Source: Saposhnikovia divaricata
Lineage: Eukaryota > Streptophyta > Magnoliopsida > Apiales > Apiaceae
DNA: 64,000 bases
Assembly (NCBI GenBank): GCA_036435485.1
Contig: CM071600.1
Span: forward strand, 162,204,546 to 162,268,545
Direction of reading: 5' to 3'
How positions within the stretch are numbered: the stretch's first letter is position 1; each line of letters starts with the position of its first letter. Below the pieces are notes generated by a model. That model searched no databases and was not told where the DNA came from. It worked only from the letters and a program-made list of their open reading frames with translations. Shown one piece after another: positions 1-11,600 of the stretch. Position numbers and translations under genes: made by a program.

Positions 1-934
1 TAAGATGCCTCAAACCGGTATTCTTGAGGTCGAGATATTTGATGTATGGGGTGTTGATTTCATGGGACCTTTCCCAACTTCTTGTGGGATGAAATACATC
101 TTAGTTGCAGTTGATTATGTTTCCAAGTGGGTTGAAGCAATTGGATCGCCAACCAATTATTCAAAGGTTGTTATGAAACTCTTCAAAACATCATTTTCCC
201 ACGCTTTGGAGTTCCAAGAACAGTGATGGTGGTTCTCATTTTCACCATCGACAATTTGAAACTTTGTTGAAAAAGTATGGTGTCACTCACAAGTTTGGTC
301 TTGCTTATCATCCTTAAATAAGTGGCCAAGTAGAGGTTTCAAATCATCAAATTAAAAGCATTCTAGAGAAGGTGGTTGCAAAATCTAGAAAAGATGGGTA
401 CTTGAAGCTAGATGATGCTTTGTGGGCTTATCGGACAGCTTATAAGACCCCTATTGGAACTACTCCATATCGGTTAGTGTATGGCAAGGCATGTCACTTG
501 CCAGTTGAGTTGAAACATCGTGCTTTTTGGGCTATAAAAGAGCTCAACATGGATTTAAAGGCTGCGGGGCAAGCAAGACTTCTTCAATTAAATGAATTAG
601 TTGATTTTCGATTTGATGCTTATTATAATTCTCGAATTTACAAGGAGAGAACGAAAAAAATGCATGACAAGATGATCCAGCGAAGAGATTTTCAAGTTGG
701 TGACAAGGTGTTGTTGTTTAATTCAAACTTTGGCCTTTTCCTGGGAAGCTTAAATCTAGATGGTCCGGACCTTTCATTGTAACTGGAGTTAAATTTCATG
801 GTGCTATTGAGATCATGGGACATGATGGAGCAAAATATAAGGTAAATGGTCAACACCTTAAATTATATGTGGATGGTGCATTTATTGGAAAAATGGAGAT
901 GATTCATCTCTACAACCCCTCCACGAACATCTAA
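1..934 (+). pseudogene. gypsy integrase, C-terminal part of pol, decayed
   Basis: The integrase would join the cDNA copy to host DNA. The catalytic triad can still be followed over several frames: D in GVDFMGPF (about 54), D in DGGSHFHH (about 230-245) and E in SGQVEVSN (about 320-340). The C-terminal domain (QVGDKVLLFNS, then WSGPFIVTG) ends at TAA 932-934. Damage: a short deletion near 223 that fuses VPRT to the DGGSHF segment out of frame, a stop at 316-318 where this family usually has Q (CAA to TAA), and a frameshift near 735-745. It cannot make a working enzyme. The reading frame upstream (RT, RNase H) is outside the window. Confidence 0.85.
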
Positions 935-975
935 ATCGAGGTTAAAAGTCAAGCTAAAGACTCTAAATAAGCACT

Positions 976-995
976 TTTTGGGAGGCAACCCAAAA
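976..995 (+). other. RNA hairpin 42 nt after the pol stop (TTTTGGG/CCCAAAA)
   Basis: Perfect 7-bp stem TTTTGGG-AGGCAA-CCCAAAA. The same loop and position occur in the unrelated gypsy element at 43192-43209 with a different stem, which suggests that base pairing is kept. The function is unknown to me. Confidence 0.6.
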
Positions 996-1590
996 TTTAT
1001 TGTTAAAGTTTTAAAAAAAAATCTTTCTTTCTTTCATTTTTTTTAGGTAGTATTTTTGTATTTTTTTTATTTTATTTTTACTCCCTCAAGGTGCCTTGAT
1101 GATTTTTGTGTAAAGTGTTTCAGGTGTTCTATTTAAATTTTGGAGGAAATAATTTTGAAATAAAAAGGAAAATGAGTTGCTGAAAAAAAGTAGCAACAGA
1201 AAAAAATATTTGATGAACAGGAATTATATGTTGGTCATGCGAATTCTTGTTGGTCGTGCAAAAATTTCTGTGGTTAAAATGCTGGGCGTGTGAATTTTGT
1301 GAGGCCCGTGTGTTTTTCCCTGACACTAAAGCCTTCATTATTGATTTCAAGCGCTGCTTTCCATTTTTCATTTACAACCCACGCGCGCGGGGGCTGTTGC
1401 TGCATTCACATGCACGCAAGCCTGTGCCCGAACCTACTCCCGAAGCTGGTGTCCTGAACCTGCAAGCATGCACCCAGACTTGTTATAAAAGCTGCTGCCT
1501 CCGAGCCTCCAACCAGACCTGGTCCGAACCTGAACCAGTCAACCATACCTGCTGTAGTGGACCACTCTTTAATAAAAAATAAAAACAATG

Positions 1591-1654
1591 GGATTCGAGC
1601 CCCTGACCAACAGCTCCTTGTGATTATAAGTGACACCTCCAACCAGTTGGGCTA
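1591..1654 (-). other. tRNA-like pol III box pair (possible SINE head remnant)
   Basis: On the minus strand an A-box-like TAGCCCAACTGG (1654-1643) is followed after about 40 nt by a B-box-like GGCTCGAATCC (1601-1591), then an A/T-rich tail. The spacing fits a tRNA or tRNA-derived SINE, but no good anticodon arm forms. It lies in the gypsy 3' spacer. I do not call it a functional tRNA. Confidence 0.3.
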
Positions 1655-1914
1655 CTATATTGTTGAGAAATAAATTGCACCGGCTTATCTATAAAGAATG
1701 GTTGGGCCCTGAAGTTTCAAAACAATGAGCCAACGCTTCTCTTCTCTGTCAATTTTCAAAGGGGCACCTCAAGCTTATGCATTAGGAGAGTATTTCTCAC
1801 CTTTCTTTGAATATTTTTGTACTTGTTTTTAGTTTATTTTTGTATTTTTTTTCTTTTTTAGAGGTTTTTTTTATATAATTTTTTTTTCTCTTTCTTTCTC
1901 TTTTCTTTATATTT

Positions 1915-1934
1915 GTTCATTGAGGACAATGAAC
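1915..1934 (+). other. Hairpin just upstream of an internal polypurine tract
   Basis: Perfect 8-bp stem GTTCATTG/CAATGAAC with loop AGGA, followed within 10 nt by the purine tract AGTGTGGGGAT at 1941-1951. A hairpin with different stem bases but the same form (loop CGGA) precedes the first purine tract of the gypsy element at 43111-43150. Confidence 0.55.
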
Positions 1935-1940
1935 CACTTA

Positions 1941-3576
1941 AGTGTGGGGATGAGATCTCAATGATTAAAAAATCCAAAAAAAAAATTATATAATAAAATT
2001 CAAAAAAATTTAAAAATTTAAAAATCCAAAAAAAATAGAAAATTAGAAAATAATTGTCTCGTCTCATAGTGTGTTAACAAGGATAAGTACACATCTTGTG
2101 GGCTTATTTTGCATGATTATTTGACATGTCATATTTCTGAAAATCATTTGTTGCTTGATGATTCCTTGTTTGTGCTTGCGAAAATTATAAACGTGAGATG
2201 TGTCTTTGTCAATTTTAGTGAGTACTGAAGCATGCTTTCACCTTGTGAGATCTTGAGCCTGATTTATGATTGGTACATTTTATATCAATCGAATTTTATT
2301 GTTGTGTGTTTTTTATCATTGAGTATGTTGCTCTAGAACTTGTTTTAAACCATTTTGAGACTACATGGTATGTGTATGCAAGAAAATGATAAAGGCACTA
2401 GGATTAACCACATTTATCCAAACACTACCCGTGAATTATATCCTTAGTGAACACCTTTGAGCCTTTTATCCATTATTTTTGTATATCACCACTCTAAATT
2501 CGTGAGCCTACTTGTTTATTCTTCTCTTGATTTACTAGTAGAGCATTTTGATTCATTTGAGGGTTGGTGAGTGCATAGTGTGGGGATTTCTTTGTTGGTG
2601 TATTCATTTGGTGGGAATCAATATGAAAGGAAGAAAAAAAGAAAAAAAAGGCTACGTACTCCTTTGAGACCAATGGGTGGCAAGTGCAATGTCATATGAA
2701 AGGGACGATCCATGTACATGTGCTGGTATTAAGTGCATGGTACTAGAAATTATTCTTGGTGACTTTTCACTGCCCTTGGTTATTGGAGTTTAAAAAAAAA
2801 AGATCAAGTAGAGTTTGTGTTCATTGGTTTGTACAATATGAAAGTGAAAAAGTACATGGTAATATGTGTTTGCGGTTTAATGCTTGTGAGAGTTTGCTCA
2901 CCTTTTACATGATCAAAATTTCATGTTGAGTGCTTTAATTAGAAATGAACATTTTGCTCTATTAGCTTGTCGAGTTAGCCAGTTGTTAGCCTTTTTCTTG
3001 ATTCCCTACTCTTCACCTTAACCTCGTTACAACCTTTAACAAAGACCTTTTCATTTGTGCATGCATGTATACATGGTAGTGGAGATTTGGTGGAAAACCA
3101 AGCATATGGTAGCACATGACTTTATTGATTGAACTTGAGCGAATACACTTCACCTATACACTTGTGTGATTTGAGAGTTATGTGAGCTTTTCTATCCATA
3201 GCATGTTACTCACCGAATGCGGCACTGATATCTATTTCATGATCTTTTTGTCTATCTAGACTGTGTGCTTACTTGGATAGTCTTGTACATATGATGTGTA
3301 AGTGAACAGACTTCCAATATTGTACGATTGAGGTTTACTTGTGTGGAGAATATGTTGCATACTTGAGACTTGGAAGAAAAAAATGGATTTTGTGGGTAAA
3401 TTCACTATAAACCCTCACGAGACAACACTCGTCTTACTAGGGTTGCCTAGGGGTTTAACGGCTTGTTGCATATGCTCAATGCAATTGTGCCATCTACGAA
3501 AGTGATGTTAGTTAGGACTTAGCTTTTATTTCGCGTATTTGCCCTAGGACGTGCAAATGCTTAGTGTGGGGATGTT
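1941..3576 (+). promoter_or_regulatory. Three polypurine-tract-like motifs (1941, 2577, 3563)
   Basis: AGTGTGGGGAT occurs at 1941-1951, 2577-2587 and 3563-3573. The third directly precedes the 3' LTR and is the expected plus-strand primer site. The other two are internal copies. The spacer 935-3562 otherwise holds no ORF I can support; it has T-rich stretches (1020-1075, 1845-1905) and A-rich stretches (1965-2040). Confidence 0.6.
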
Positions 3577-5192
3577 TGATAGAGTATATTTTTATATATA
3601 TTTTAGATGATTTTATTCTCATAATTATTGTGTTTTGCATTGATTTGGATTTTTATTTAATAGATTTGATTGTTTTATTGTCGGAAATAAGAAATTCATA
3701 ACTTGGAAGGATTTGGAGCAAAAAGAGCTATTTTGGAGATAAAATAGAAGAAAATTCGTATTATTGGGCTACACGGGTTGCCTGCACTGTTTGGGCCATA
3801 TCTGGAGTTCTATACATCAGATTCGGACGTTCTTATAGTCCACGCGAAACTTATTGAATTTCCTACAAGTCAGAGATGGTCCAATAATCAGAGTCCAATG
3901 GGAAGAGCTCAGAAACAGAGGAGCAAAAGAAGTTACGAATTTTACATTAAAATCCTATTCAATTATGAATATCTTTTTGTAAATTTATTAAAACATTAAA
4001 AATACTTTTATTAAGGATAGAGATCAGATTTTTAATGATTAGTTTTTATTTATCAGTTATTAGTGAGAGATAGAATGGGGAGAGAAGACATACGTACTTT
4101 TAACAAAGCTAGGGTTTTTGTTCTTTTCTCTTCATCTCTTCAATTGTAAGTACTGGGTTAAGCTTGGATTCATTGTTCTTCTTTAATATAAAGTTTGAGG
4201 TATTCTTTATTCTCTTGTTTTATTATTATATGTTTTACATGGCTTCCTTCATTGTTCTTATTGCTTGCACCATGATTAGGCTTTAATTTGATTAGTAGTT
4301 TAATGGGTAAAGAGTAATTCTAATCAATTTGTTTTAATGTTTAATTTATGTAATTGGCCAATATCATAGATTAATTGTATGCAATACGGGTAATAGATCG
4401 AGAGATTTTACTCACTAGAGGCACACATACGATTAAGGCTGGCAATTTTGGACCCGAGACACGAACCCGACACGAACCCAACCCGCATGGGTCGGTTTCG
4501 GGTTTATATTTTTCGGGTTCGGGTCGGTTTCGGGTTGACCCTACCTTGACCCGAAAAAATCGGGTTGGGTTCGGGTTACCCAAAACTGACTATATATTAT
4601 TTGTAATATATATATTTTTTAATATATATACATATATATATATATTATTTTTAAAATTTAAAAAAATAAATTTCGGGTCGGGTTACCCGAAACCCATTCG
4701 TGTCGGGTTCGGGTTGAGCACCTGGACCTAGTAAATTTTTGGGTCGGGTTCGGGTTGGGTCAAAATTGTGACCCGAGTCTGCTTACCCTACTCGAACCCG
4801 ACCCGAAACCCGAAATTGACAGCCCTACATACGATTAGCAGAATTGAAAGTGAGTGCGAGAGCATCATTGGATTTCTAAAAGTGTTAATGCTTGAGAGAG
4901 ATTAACCATTACTTTAATTACTCAACCCATTGAATTGCTTTACTTTTGTGATTGTTTGGTGTAAGCATGGTGAACCTGAATTGCCCTAGACCTTTAGTTA
5001 ATTGATTTAAAACATATTTAATTTGCATTGTTAGTTAGTAAAAATCTTCAACATTCGTTTTTCTCTAGGAACAATTTACAATAATTAGATTGAAATTCTT
5101 GAAACTTGTCTCCTTGTGGATTCGACCCGTACTTGCTAGTATCTGCTAACAACATACACCGTGCACTTGCGGTATTATAATTTAAACACATC
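3577..5192 (+). repeat. 3' LTR of the gypsy element
   Basis: Starts TGATAGAGTATATTTT right after the purine tract and runs to about ACACATCA near 5192, a style of end I associate with Athila-type LTRs. It carries the MITE at 4436-4826. The other LTR is outside the window, so the borders are inferred. Confidence 0.6.
4436..4826. mobile_element. MITE rich in CGGGTTCGGGT, 11-bp TSD
   Basis: Flanked by identical 11-mers ACATACGATTA (4425-4435 and 4827-4837). The ends are inverted repeats: AGGCTGGCAATTTT at the left, AGGGCTGTCAATTTC read inward from the right. The interior is GC-rich, with many degenerate CGGGT(T/C)CGGGT units on both strands around an AT core (4596-4670). There is no coding capacity. 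A TSD of 9-11 bp suggests Mutator-like mobilisation, although the end sequence also recalls hAT elements. Confidence 0.75.
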
Positions 5193-6792
5193 AACCACCA
5201 CAAAGAAGATGGAGTAAGGATCACCCTTTTGAACTTATAATTGGTGACTCCAGTGCAAAAGTCCAAACTAGGAGAGCAACTCGAGAAGAATGCTGATACA
5301 GTAGTTTCTTTCTAAGAAAGAACTTAAGAAGGTTGAAGATGCTCTTCTAGATCTAGATTAGGTTTTAGCAATGCAAGAGGGGCTAAACCAGTTTGAGAGA
5401 AATGAAGTATGGAAACTTGTACTCAAACCTAAAGACAAACCAGTGATTGACACTAAGTGGGTATTTAAGAACAAGATGGAAGAGAATGGCACAGTCACAA
5501 GGAATAAAGCTAAAGACTACTGTCAAGAAGAAGGAATTTACTTTGAAGAAACCTTTGCACCAGTGGCAAGGTTAGAAGCAATCAGAATCTTCCTAGCCTA
5601 TGCAGCTCATGCCAATTTCAAAGTCGATCAAATGGATGTCAAGAGTGCATTTCTAAATGGTATTCTAGATGAGGAGGTGTATGTTAGTCAACCTCCTGGT
5701 TTTGAAGATCCAGATTTTCCAGAATATGTGTACTATTTGCTCAAAGCAATCTATGGCCTGAAGCAAGCACCTAGAGCCTGGTATGAAACAATTTCACAGT
5801 TCCTCATAGAGAATCACTTCATCAGAGGTACTGTTGATAAAACTCTCTTTTATAGATCTGTCAATGGCTCTATGATACTTGTCCAAATCTATGTAGATGA
5901 TATAATATTTGGGTCTACTGATGAGAAGCTTTGCAAAAGGTTTGCCAAACATATGCAAAGTAAATATGAAATGAGCATGATGGATGAATTAACTTATTTT
6001 CTTGGTTTACAAGTTAAACAAGTAAATGAGGGAATTTTCATAAGTCAAACTAAATATATTTTCGATCTTTTAAAAAAATTTGACTTAGGAGACTGCTCTT
6101 CTGCAAAAACACCCATGGCCACTACCACTAAGCTTAAGTTGAATACTAAGGAAAAGAAAATGGACATTTCAAGTTATAGGGGCATGGTTGGATCTCTTTT
6201 ATATTTAACTGCTAGCGGACCTGATAATATGTTTGCTACATGTTTATGTGCTAGATTTCAAGCTGATCCTAGGGAATCATATTTAGTAGCTATTAAAATG
6301 ATTTTCAGGTATCTCAAGGGAACACCAAACCTTGGCATTTGGTTCCCTAGAGATACTAGTTTTGATCTGATTGGCCATTCAGATGCAGATTATGCAGGGT
6401 GTAAAATAGATAGAAAAAGTACCACAGGCACCTGTCAGTTCTTAGGAAACAAGCTAGTTTCATGGTTCAGTAAGAAGCAAAATTCAGTTTCAACATCAAC
6501 AGCAGAGGCTGAGTATATAGAAGCTGGAAGTTCTTGTGCATAGATTTTATGGATGAAAAATCAATTGCTTGACTATGGAGTTAAGATTGAGAATATTCTA
6601 ATTTTCTGTGACAACACTAGCGCAATTGTAATTTTTGAGAACCCAGAGCAGCATTCAAGAACCAAGCACATAGACATCAGATACCACTTTTTGTTCCAAG
6701 TGAGAAACAATTGGCAGATATCTTTACTAAAGCTCTGGATGAAGCATCCTTCTCAACGTTGGTAAGTGAGCTTGGTATGTTGAAATTATCAT
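5193..6792 (+). pseudogene. copia reverse transcriptase-RNase H, decayed
   Basis: Reverse transcription and RNA removal for copia 1. Seen in order: a linker resembling IIGDSSAKVQTR (about 5230-5275), the RT start NEVWKLV...TKWVFKNK (5400-5475), MDVKSAFLNG (5632-5661), YGLKQAPRAWYE (about 5750-5790), the active site YVDD (about 5890), SYRGMVGSLLYLTA (about 6170-6210), then RNase H with DADYAGCKIDRKSTTG (about 6380-6430) and STAEAEY. Damage: a small deletion in the RNKARLVAKGY region (reads RNKAKDYCQEEG), a TAG at 6541-6543 in place of the usual Q, and a deletion with frameshift near 6690 that removes about 15 residues before the QLADIFTKAL end. Confidence 0.9.
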
Positions 6793-6884
6793 AATCTTTC
6801 AACATCTGTTCAATTTGTTGCAGCCAGTGAATTTTATTCTCTGGATTTTGTTTGTTTTATTTGCTTTTTGCTTGATTACTCTGG

Positions 6885-7150
6885 AGATATCGAACACTTA
6901 GTTTCATAGAGATATCGAATAAATATGTATACTTATTTGAGTTATCGAATGAATATTATGCTTGAGATGTCGATTAGTTGATTTTGTAGAGATATCGAAC
7001 TAGTCTTCTTGCTAGAGATATCGACCAGTCAATCACTAAGAGATATCGAATAAGTTAATGTTCAAATAATATTGAATGGTTAATATTTGAGATATCGAAT
7101 GGATTAATTATTTGTTGATATTTTTTAATTGCTTATCCAGAATAATCGAA
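6885..7150 (+). repeat. Clustered GAGATATCGAA motifs
   Basis: About 8-10 copies or near copies of GAGATATCGAA(T/C) at 20-35 bp spacing (for example near 6885, 6907, 6990, 7015, 7042, 7092; variants near 6940, 6965, 7068, 7140). The core GATATC is a palindrome. This lies in the non-coding 3' spacer of copia 1; another copy (CATATCGAATGAA) lies near 25313 in its right part. Confidence 0.7.
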
Positions 7151-7345
7151 TGCTTTGTGTACTCTATAATCTAAAATTATTTGTATCGATTTGATTAGAC
7201 TCAAGCTGTCAGACTTAAATGATTTTGGAACAAGTTACACACATAATATTTTACTTTTTATCTTTTCTAAATGATCTGTCAGGATTAGTCTAGGACACCG
7301 TGTAATCTCTTTTGCATGCATTAGTGTGTTTAAAGAGGTGTGACC

Positions 7346-7934
7346 TGATAGTGTTAGTACCCTAGAGACAATGTAGTTGTGCTTCTAGGAAAGACTATTT
7401 TGTTATGTTCCAACGATTATTTCTATATTGATTTATTATGTCTTTATTTACTACGAAATAAATATTAGAATAATAAATGTCCTTGGAATATGTAACATGT
7501 ATTCTATATCTTTAAGTATGTGACTTAAAAGTGAGATTATATGAATAGTGTTTATATTCCTAAATATCCCTAATCGAGCATTAATAATATGGGACAATTA
7601 TAATGCATAAAGATTAGTATGTTTGTTGACTGATGACCACATCTCATTGGTCACAGGTACAATGATACTAAAGTCAAGAACATAGGTGCATGTAATATTC
7701 TGCATGACACTGGATTGACCCACAGTGAGTTTCTACATGTTGATAATGTCATTAGAAAGACTCACAGTGATAATGGTGTAATGATCCTTAGACTTGAGAT
7801 CATTATATTTCTATACGAGGATTAATATACTTTGACTACATTAAAAGTTACCTTTGACCGGGTGATGATAAAAGTGTACATCGGGTATATTATGAGACGT
7901 ATGAGAAATATGAATGATAGATAAAGATTTAACC
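7346..7934 (+). repeat. 5' LTR of copia 2, left fragment
   Basis: Matches 23672-24258 of the 3' LTR with few differences. It stops abruptly where TGTTAGGCCG of copia 3A begins at 7935. Confidence 0.85.
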
Positions 7935-8442
7935 TGTTAGGCCGAATACACAATTAATAATCAAATTCGAATGAGAGTTTAACAAGTAAGACGATTATGC
8001 ACTTTAAAACTTCTGGTATTAAGAACCCTCTTCGTGATGTAAACTATCACAAAGAGCTGCTAGGTTACAATAAAGATAATTCGATGCACTATACCCTTCT
8101 AGGGTTAACCTAACTGTATTTATAAAACATACAGCTTCGATACAATCTCTAATTGATATTCCTAATAATCAGCTATACAATGATATCAATTACAGATTGT
8201 CACACGTCTCCTAAGTCAACTCGATCACTTTGATAGCTATCCAATCTTCAAAGATATCGCTTCCATAATAAATCTTCAATCACTGTTGACCAGTAGACGC
8301 TGCCTCCAGACAGAGTTTGACAAACTCTATCGAGCTTCCACCTGTCAGAGTTTACACTAAACTCTGACCTCTTCCAGCTAAACTCTGATAATTCACTGTA
8401 ACACTTAAACACTGATTAAAACGCATCAATTATATTTTAACA
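7935..8442 (-). repeat. 3' LTR of copia 3A
   Basis: 508 bp, TGTTAGGCCG...TTTTAACA, matching 33218-33726 with about a dozen differences by eye. On the minus strand the polypurine tract AAGTTGGGGGAGAT (8456-8443) directly precedes it. It contains several CAGAGTTT/AAACTCTG octamers (about 8321-8395). Confidence 0.9.
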
Positions 8443-8641
8443 ATCTCCCCCAACTTGTTCATTAGCAAAAATGCACATGTTAATAACAGTAATTGATGAT
8501 GTCAAAACAAATAGACAAATACAGTGTTTATACAAATTCAGAGTTTAAGCTTCTACTTAACAAAATCTATAGAGAATAAGAAAATCCTTACAGACTTTAA
8601 TCTCTAATCTCTTCAAGATCTGGTGTTGCTCTGAGATAATC

Positions 8642-11600
8642 TGTAACACCCTCACTTGCCAACAATAATAATATAAACTTTTATACTCAATTAAACATTA
8701 ATATAGGGGAAATCTTAGAAATTTCGGCATGAAGTAATCATAAACCGAACTAACCACCTGCTCAAAAACTAAGTAGAACTAAAAACAGTCCACAAGCACA
8801 AGTTATACTAAACCATAAGAAAATAAAACCATAACAACCCAGACCGCACACAGGTCACTGTATGAAACAACTACTAATAGCTATTACAACCCAGAACTTA
8901 ATCAAATAATATACAACCCATTAAATATGATAATCTGCCTACAAATACAGACATAATATAAACAAAGATATATGTTCACTACCCAACCAACCACCTCGAC
9001 CCTCTGACTGCCTCGGTGACTACCCCAACCAGACGGGCCACTTCTCCTAGACATCTTCTGGCTTAGCTGAGGAAACAGAATTAGCAAGCAAGTGAGCCAA
9101 AATGCTCAGCAAGTATATATATATATAATTAAAACATCAACAACTGACATGTCTGCAAGATTGTCGAGAGTTAACAATCAACAATATATAAGCTCAATTG
9201 AAAGTTCATCTTTTATCTGAATCATAAAATAGAGGAGGATTGGACTATCATGCATTTTATAGTTAAAAACAATTATAAGGTTAGGCTGCTGATCAGTCAC
9301 GCACTAACCCCGGACAAACGCACACAGCAATGTCCTTAATGGATCCACGGCACACATTGGCCTTAATAATTTCTGACCACGAATCTGGTCCGACCCTTAC
9401 GGTCCACATTTTAAAAAAAAACTAACAGTCCAATCCTAACTAAACATCAGGTGTCGGAACAATCGACCACCTCAACTGCCAAACACCCTGGACACTTTCG
9501 TTTCAAGTCAACATCTCAAATCTCACCAAATAGAATAAGGTCAAGTAATCTCTGAATTAAATATCGACAAGTTCGATATGGCAACAGGGGTGTTGATTTA
9601 AGTCAAGCTACAAAAAGGATCAACGAAAACGATATAATCAACTTGGGGTATAACAATTGAATATTCAAAATTAATGGAAATTATCAGAGCAGTTATATCA
9701 AGGGTAAATCGAATGCATAGGAATCAGGTTAGGATAGTCATAATTCGTTGGAAATATAAGTGAAGTGGTTTACTTGAAAAAGAAGTGGAATAATATACTT
9801 GCAAGGAATATGGATGTAAGTCAATTCATTAATAGCATCAACAACTCAGTAGAATCAATTTGGGGCATAACGATTAAGTATTCGAAATTTCGGGCAATTA
9901 ATGGAACAAGTATAGCAAGAGTAATTCGAATAAGCATATGAACCAGGTTTTTATAATCATAACTCATTTAAAAGATAATTGAAGCAATTTACTTGCCTTA
10001 ACTAGAAAATCACAGAATCCGAAGCGTCTTTACGTCCTCAGCTTTAGCCTTCCCTTTATCCACGGAATCTACACACAATATAACACTATTTCAGAATCCT
10101 GTTTAATACTTGCTAATCAATATAAACATTTCACTAGTCTACCCCTGCGAATAGTCCCCTAATTTATGTTTATTTAATCATATAATATCAATACATAGGC
10201 TACAGACAGAAGTATTTAATCAAATAGTCACATTAACACACGCTACATAGATTTTAAAATATGAAGCCCGACTCACACTCGTATAAATGTAATTATTATG
10301 CATACTCGCTACCAAGAAATGATTTTAATATATATTTTAGAAAAATTTTTGACGGCATCCCCTTTATACGGGGGACTGCCAGTCGGGATACAGCCGACAC
10401 AACCAACACAAATATCAATTACCAATCGAATCCACATTTATTATCCAATCCCAAATCACATTCCAACTCACTGATTCATAATCCATTACAATTTAAGCAA
10501 TTAATAACAACTCGATAATAAAATTACAATTTATTAGATAAATAATAAATATTAAATATTTTTGGCTCAGAAAATAATCATCATCGCCGTTTTACCCTCG
10601 ACTCAAACATTGTCGAGGGGGCAAAATCTCGAGGGTTCCCGAATTCCGGATTCCCAACTCGAAACTTCGCTCTTAAAAATAAAATTCCGAAATTCTTTCA
10701 ATATCATGAAACAATTCAACAATTTCAGAAATAACCGAACTAAAGTATCACAATTTCAACATTCGAACTAAGCATCCAGGAAGCAAAACCCAGACAAGTT
10801 AATCCGACTGAATTTCCAACACAACCACAGAATCTTCAAGCAATACAATAAATCGTGGCAGGGAAATTCAAAGTATGGCAATCGAACTTTCGAACCACAG
10901 AATGGTTCGACCACAACATAACCACAATGAACTACAACAGCAATCCAGGACCATGTCAAGCCCTCCACAATCACAGCAAGAGCAGGGGAGGGGGATAACC
11001 ACAATCGGCATTCAAGCCACCCACACACACCATCACAATTTACACACGAACGCCTCAATTACACACACACACCACCCTCTCTGTTTAACTCACACAACAC
11101 ACGCACTCTGCACAATTCACACACTCACACATACACACACGCAGTTATGTACACACTACACACACGCAGGTATCACACACCCACCATAGGATAACATACG
11201 AACAAGAAAAACAGGGAGGAGAAGTAGAATCATTCAGTACAGCAAAACCGGAACCAACTCGCACACACAGGAACACAGGCCATGACACACACACACACGG
11301 CGCGATTGATTGCAAGGAAAACAATCAAGGGGGAAAAGAAAGAGACCCACCGTTTCTGAGGGAGGGTACAAGGGAAGAACAGTACGAGAGGAAGAGAGGA
11401 GAGATTGTTGAAAGAAAGTTTAAGAGATTTAGGGAGAGATTTTAGATAGAATTGAGAGAGTTCTGGAAATGTCACGAACAAACCAAGGCCGGCTACTCAA
11501 TTTGGGGAAAGAAAACTGGTGGATTTAGGGATTGGGTATATTAATTTGGGGGAAAAGAATATCTAAAAAAACATTTTTCATGAATTCTTTTAAAAAATCA

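Larger units (their letters stand above)
1..5192 (+). mobile_element. Ty3/gypsy (Athila/Tat-like) retrotransposon, 3' part
   Basis: Seen: integrase remnants (1-934), a 2.6-kb non-coding spacer, a polypurine tract ending about 3576 and a 3' LTR from 3577. The 5' part lies outside the window. The integrase wording (GVDFMGPFP, CHLPVELKHRAFWA) and the spacer motif GGGAGGCAACCC are typical of plant Athila/Tat gypsy elements. The right border is set near 5192 because copia-type RT coding resumes there. No TSD can be checked, since the 5' end is missing. It therefore appears inserted in copia 1. Confidence 0.8.
5193..7345 (+). mobile_element. Copia 1 (SIRE-like), left part
   Basis: RT-RNase H coding followed by a 3' spacer with repeated GAGATATCGAA motifs. 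It is cut at 7345 by copia 2, whose TSD TGACC is 7341-7345; the sequence resumes at 25217. The gypsy element at 1-5192 removes or displaces its 5' part. Its RT is closely related to that of copia 3B. Confidence 0.8.

Noticed and set aside
1247..1642. Overlapping plus and minus ORFs of about 80-110 codons
   Set aside because: They lie in the non-coding gypsy spacer, lack domains, and one contains the tRNA-like boxes; chance ORFs in GC-richer DNA.
1591..1654. Functional tRNA gene on the minus strand
   Set aside because: A and B boxes are degenerate and no proper anticodon or acceptor stem forms; kept only as a tRNA-like remnant.
10261..11481. Several ORFs of 69-104 codons inside the solo LTR
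   Set aside because: Low-complexity CA and CT repeats, no domain, no partner ORF.
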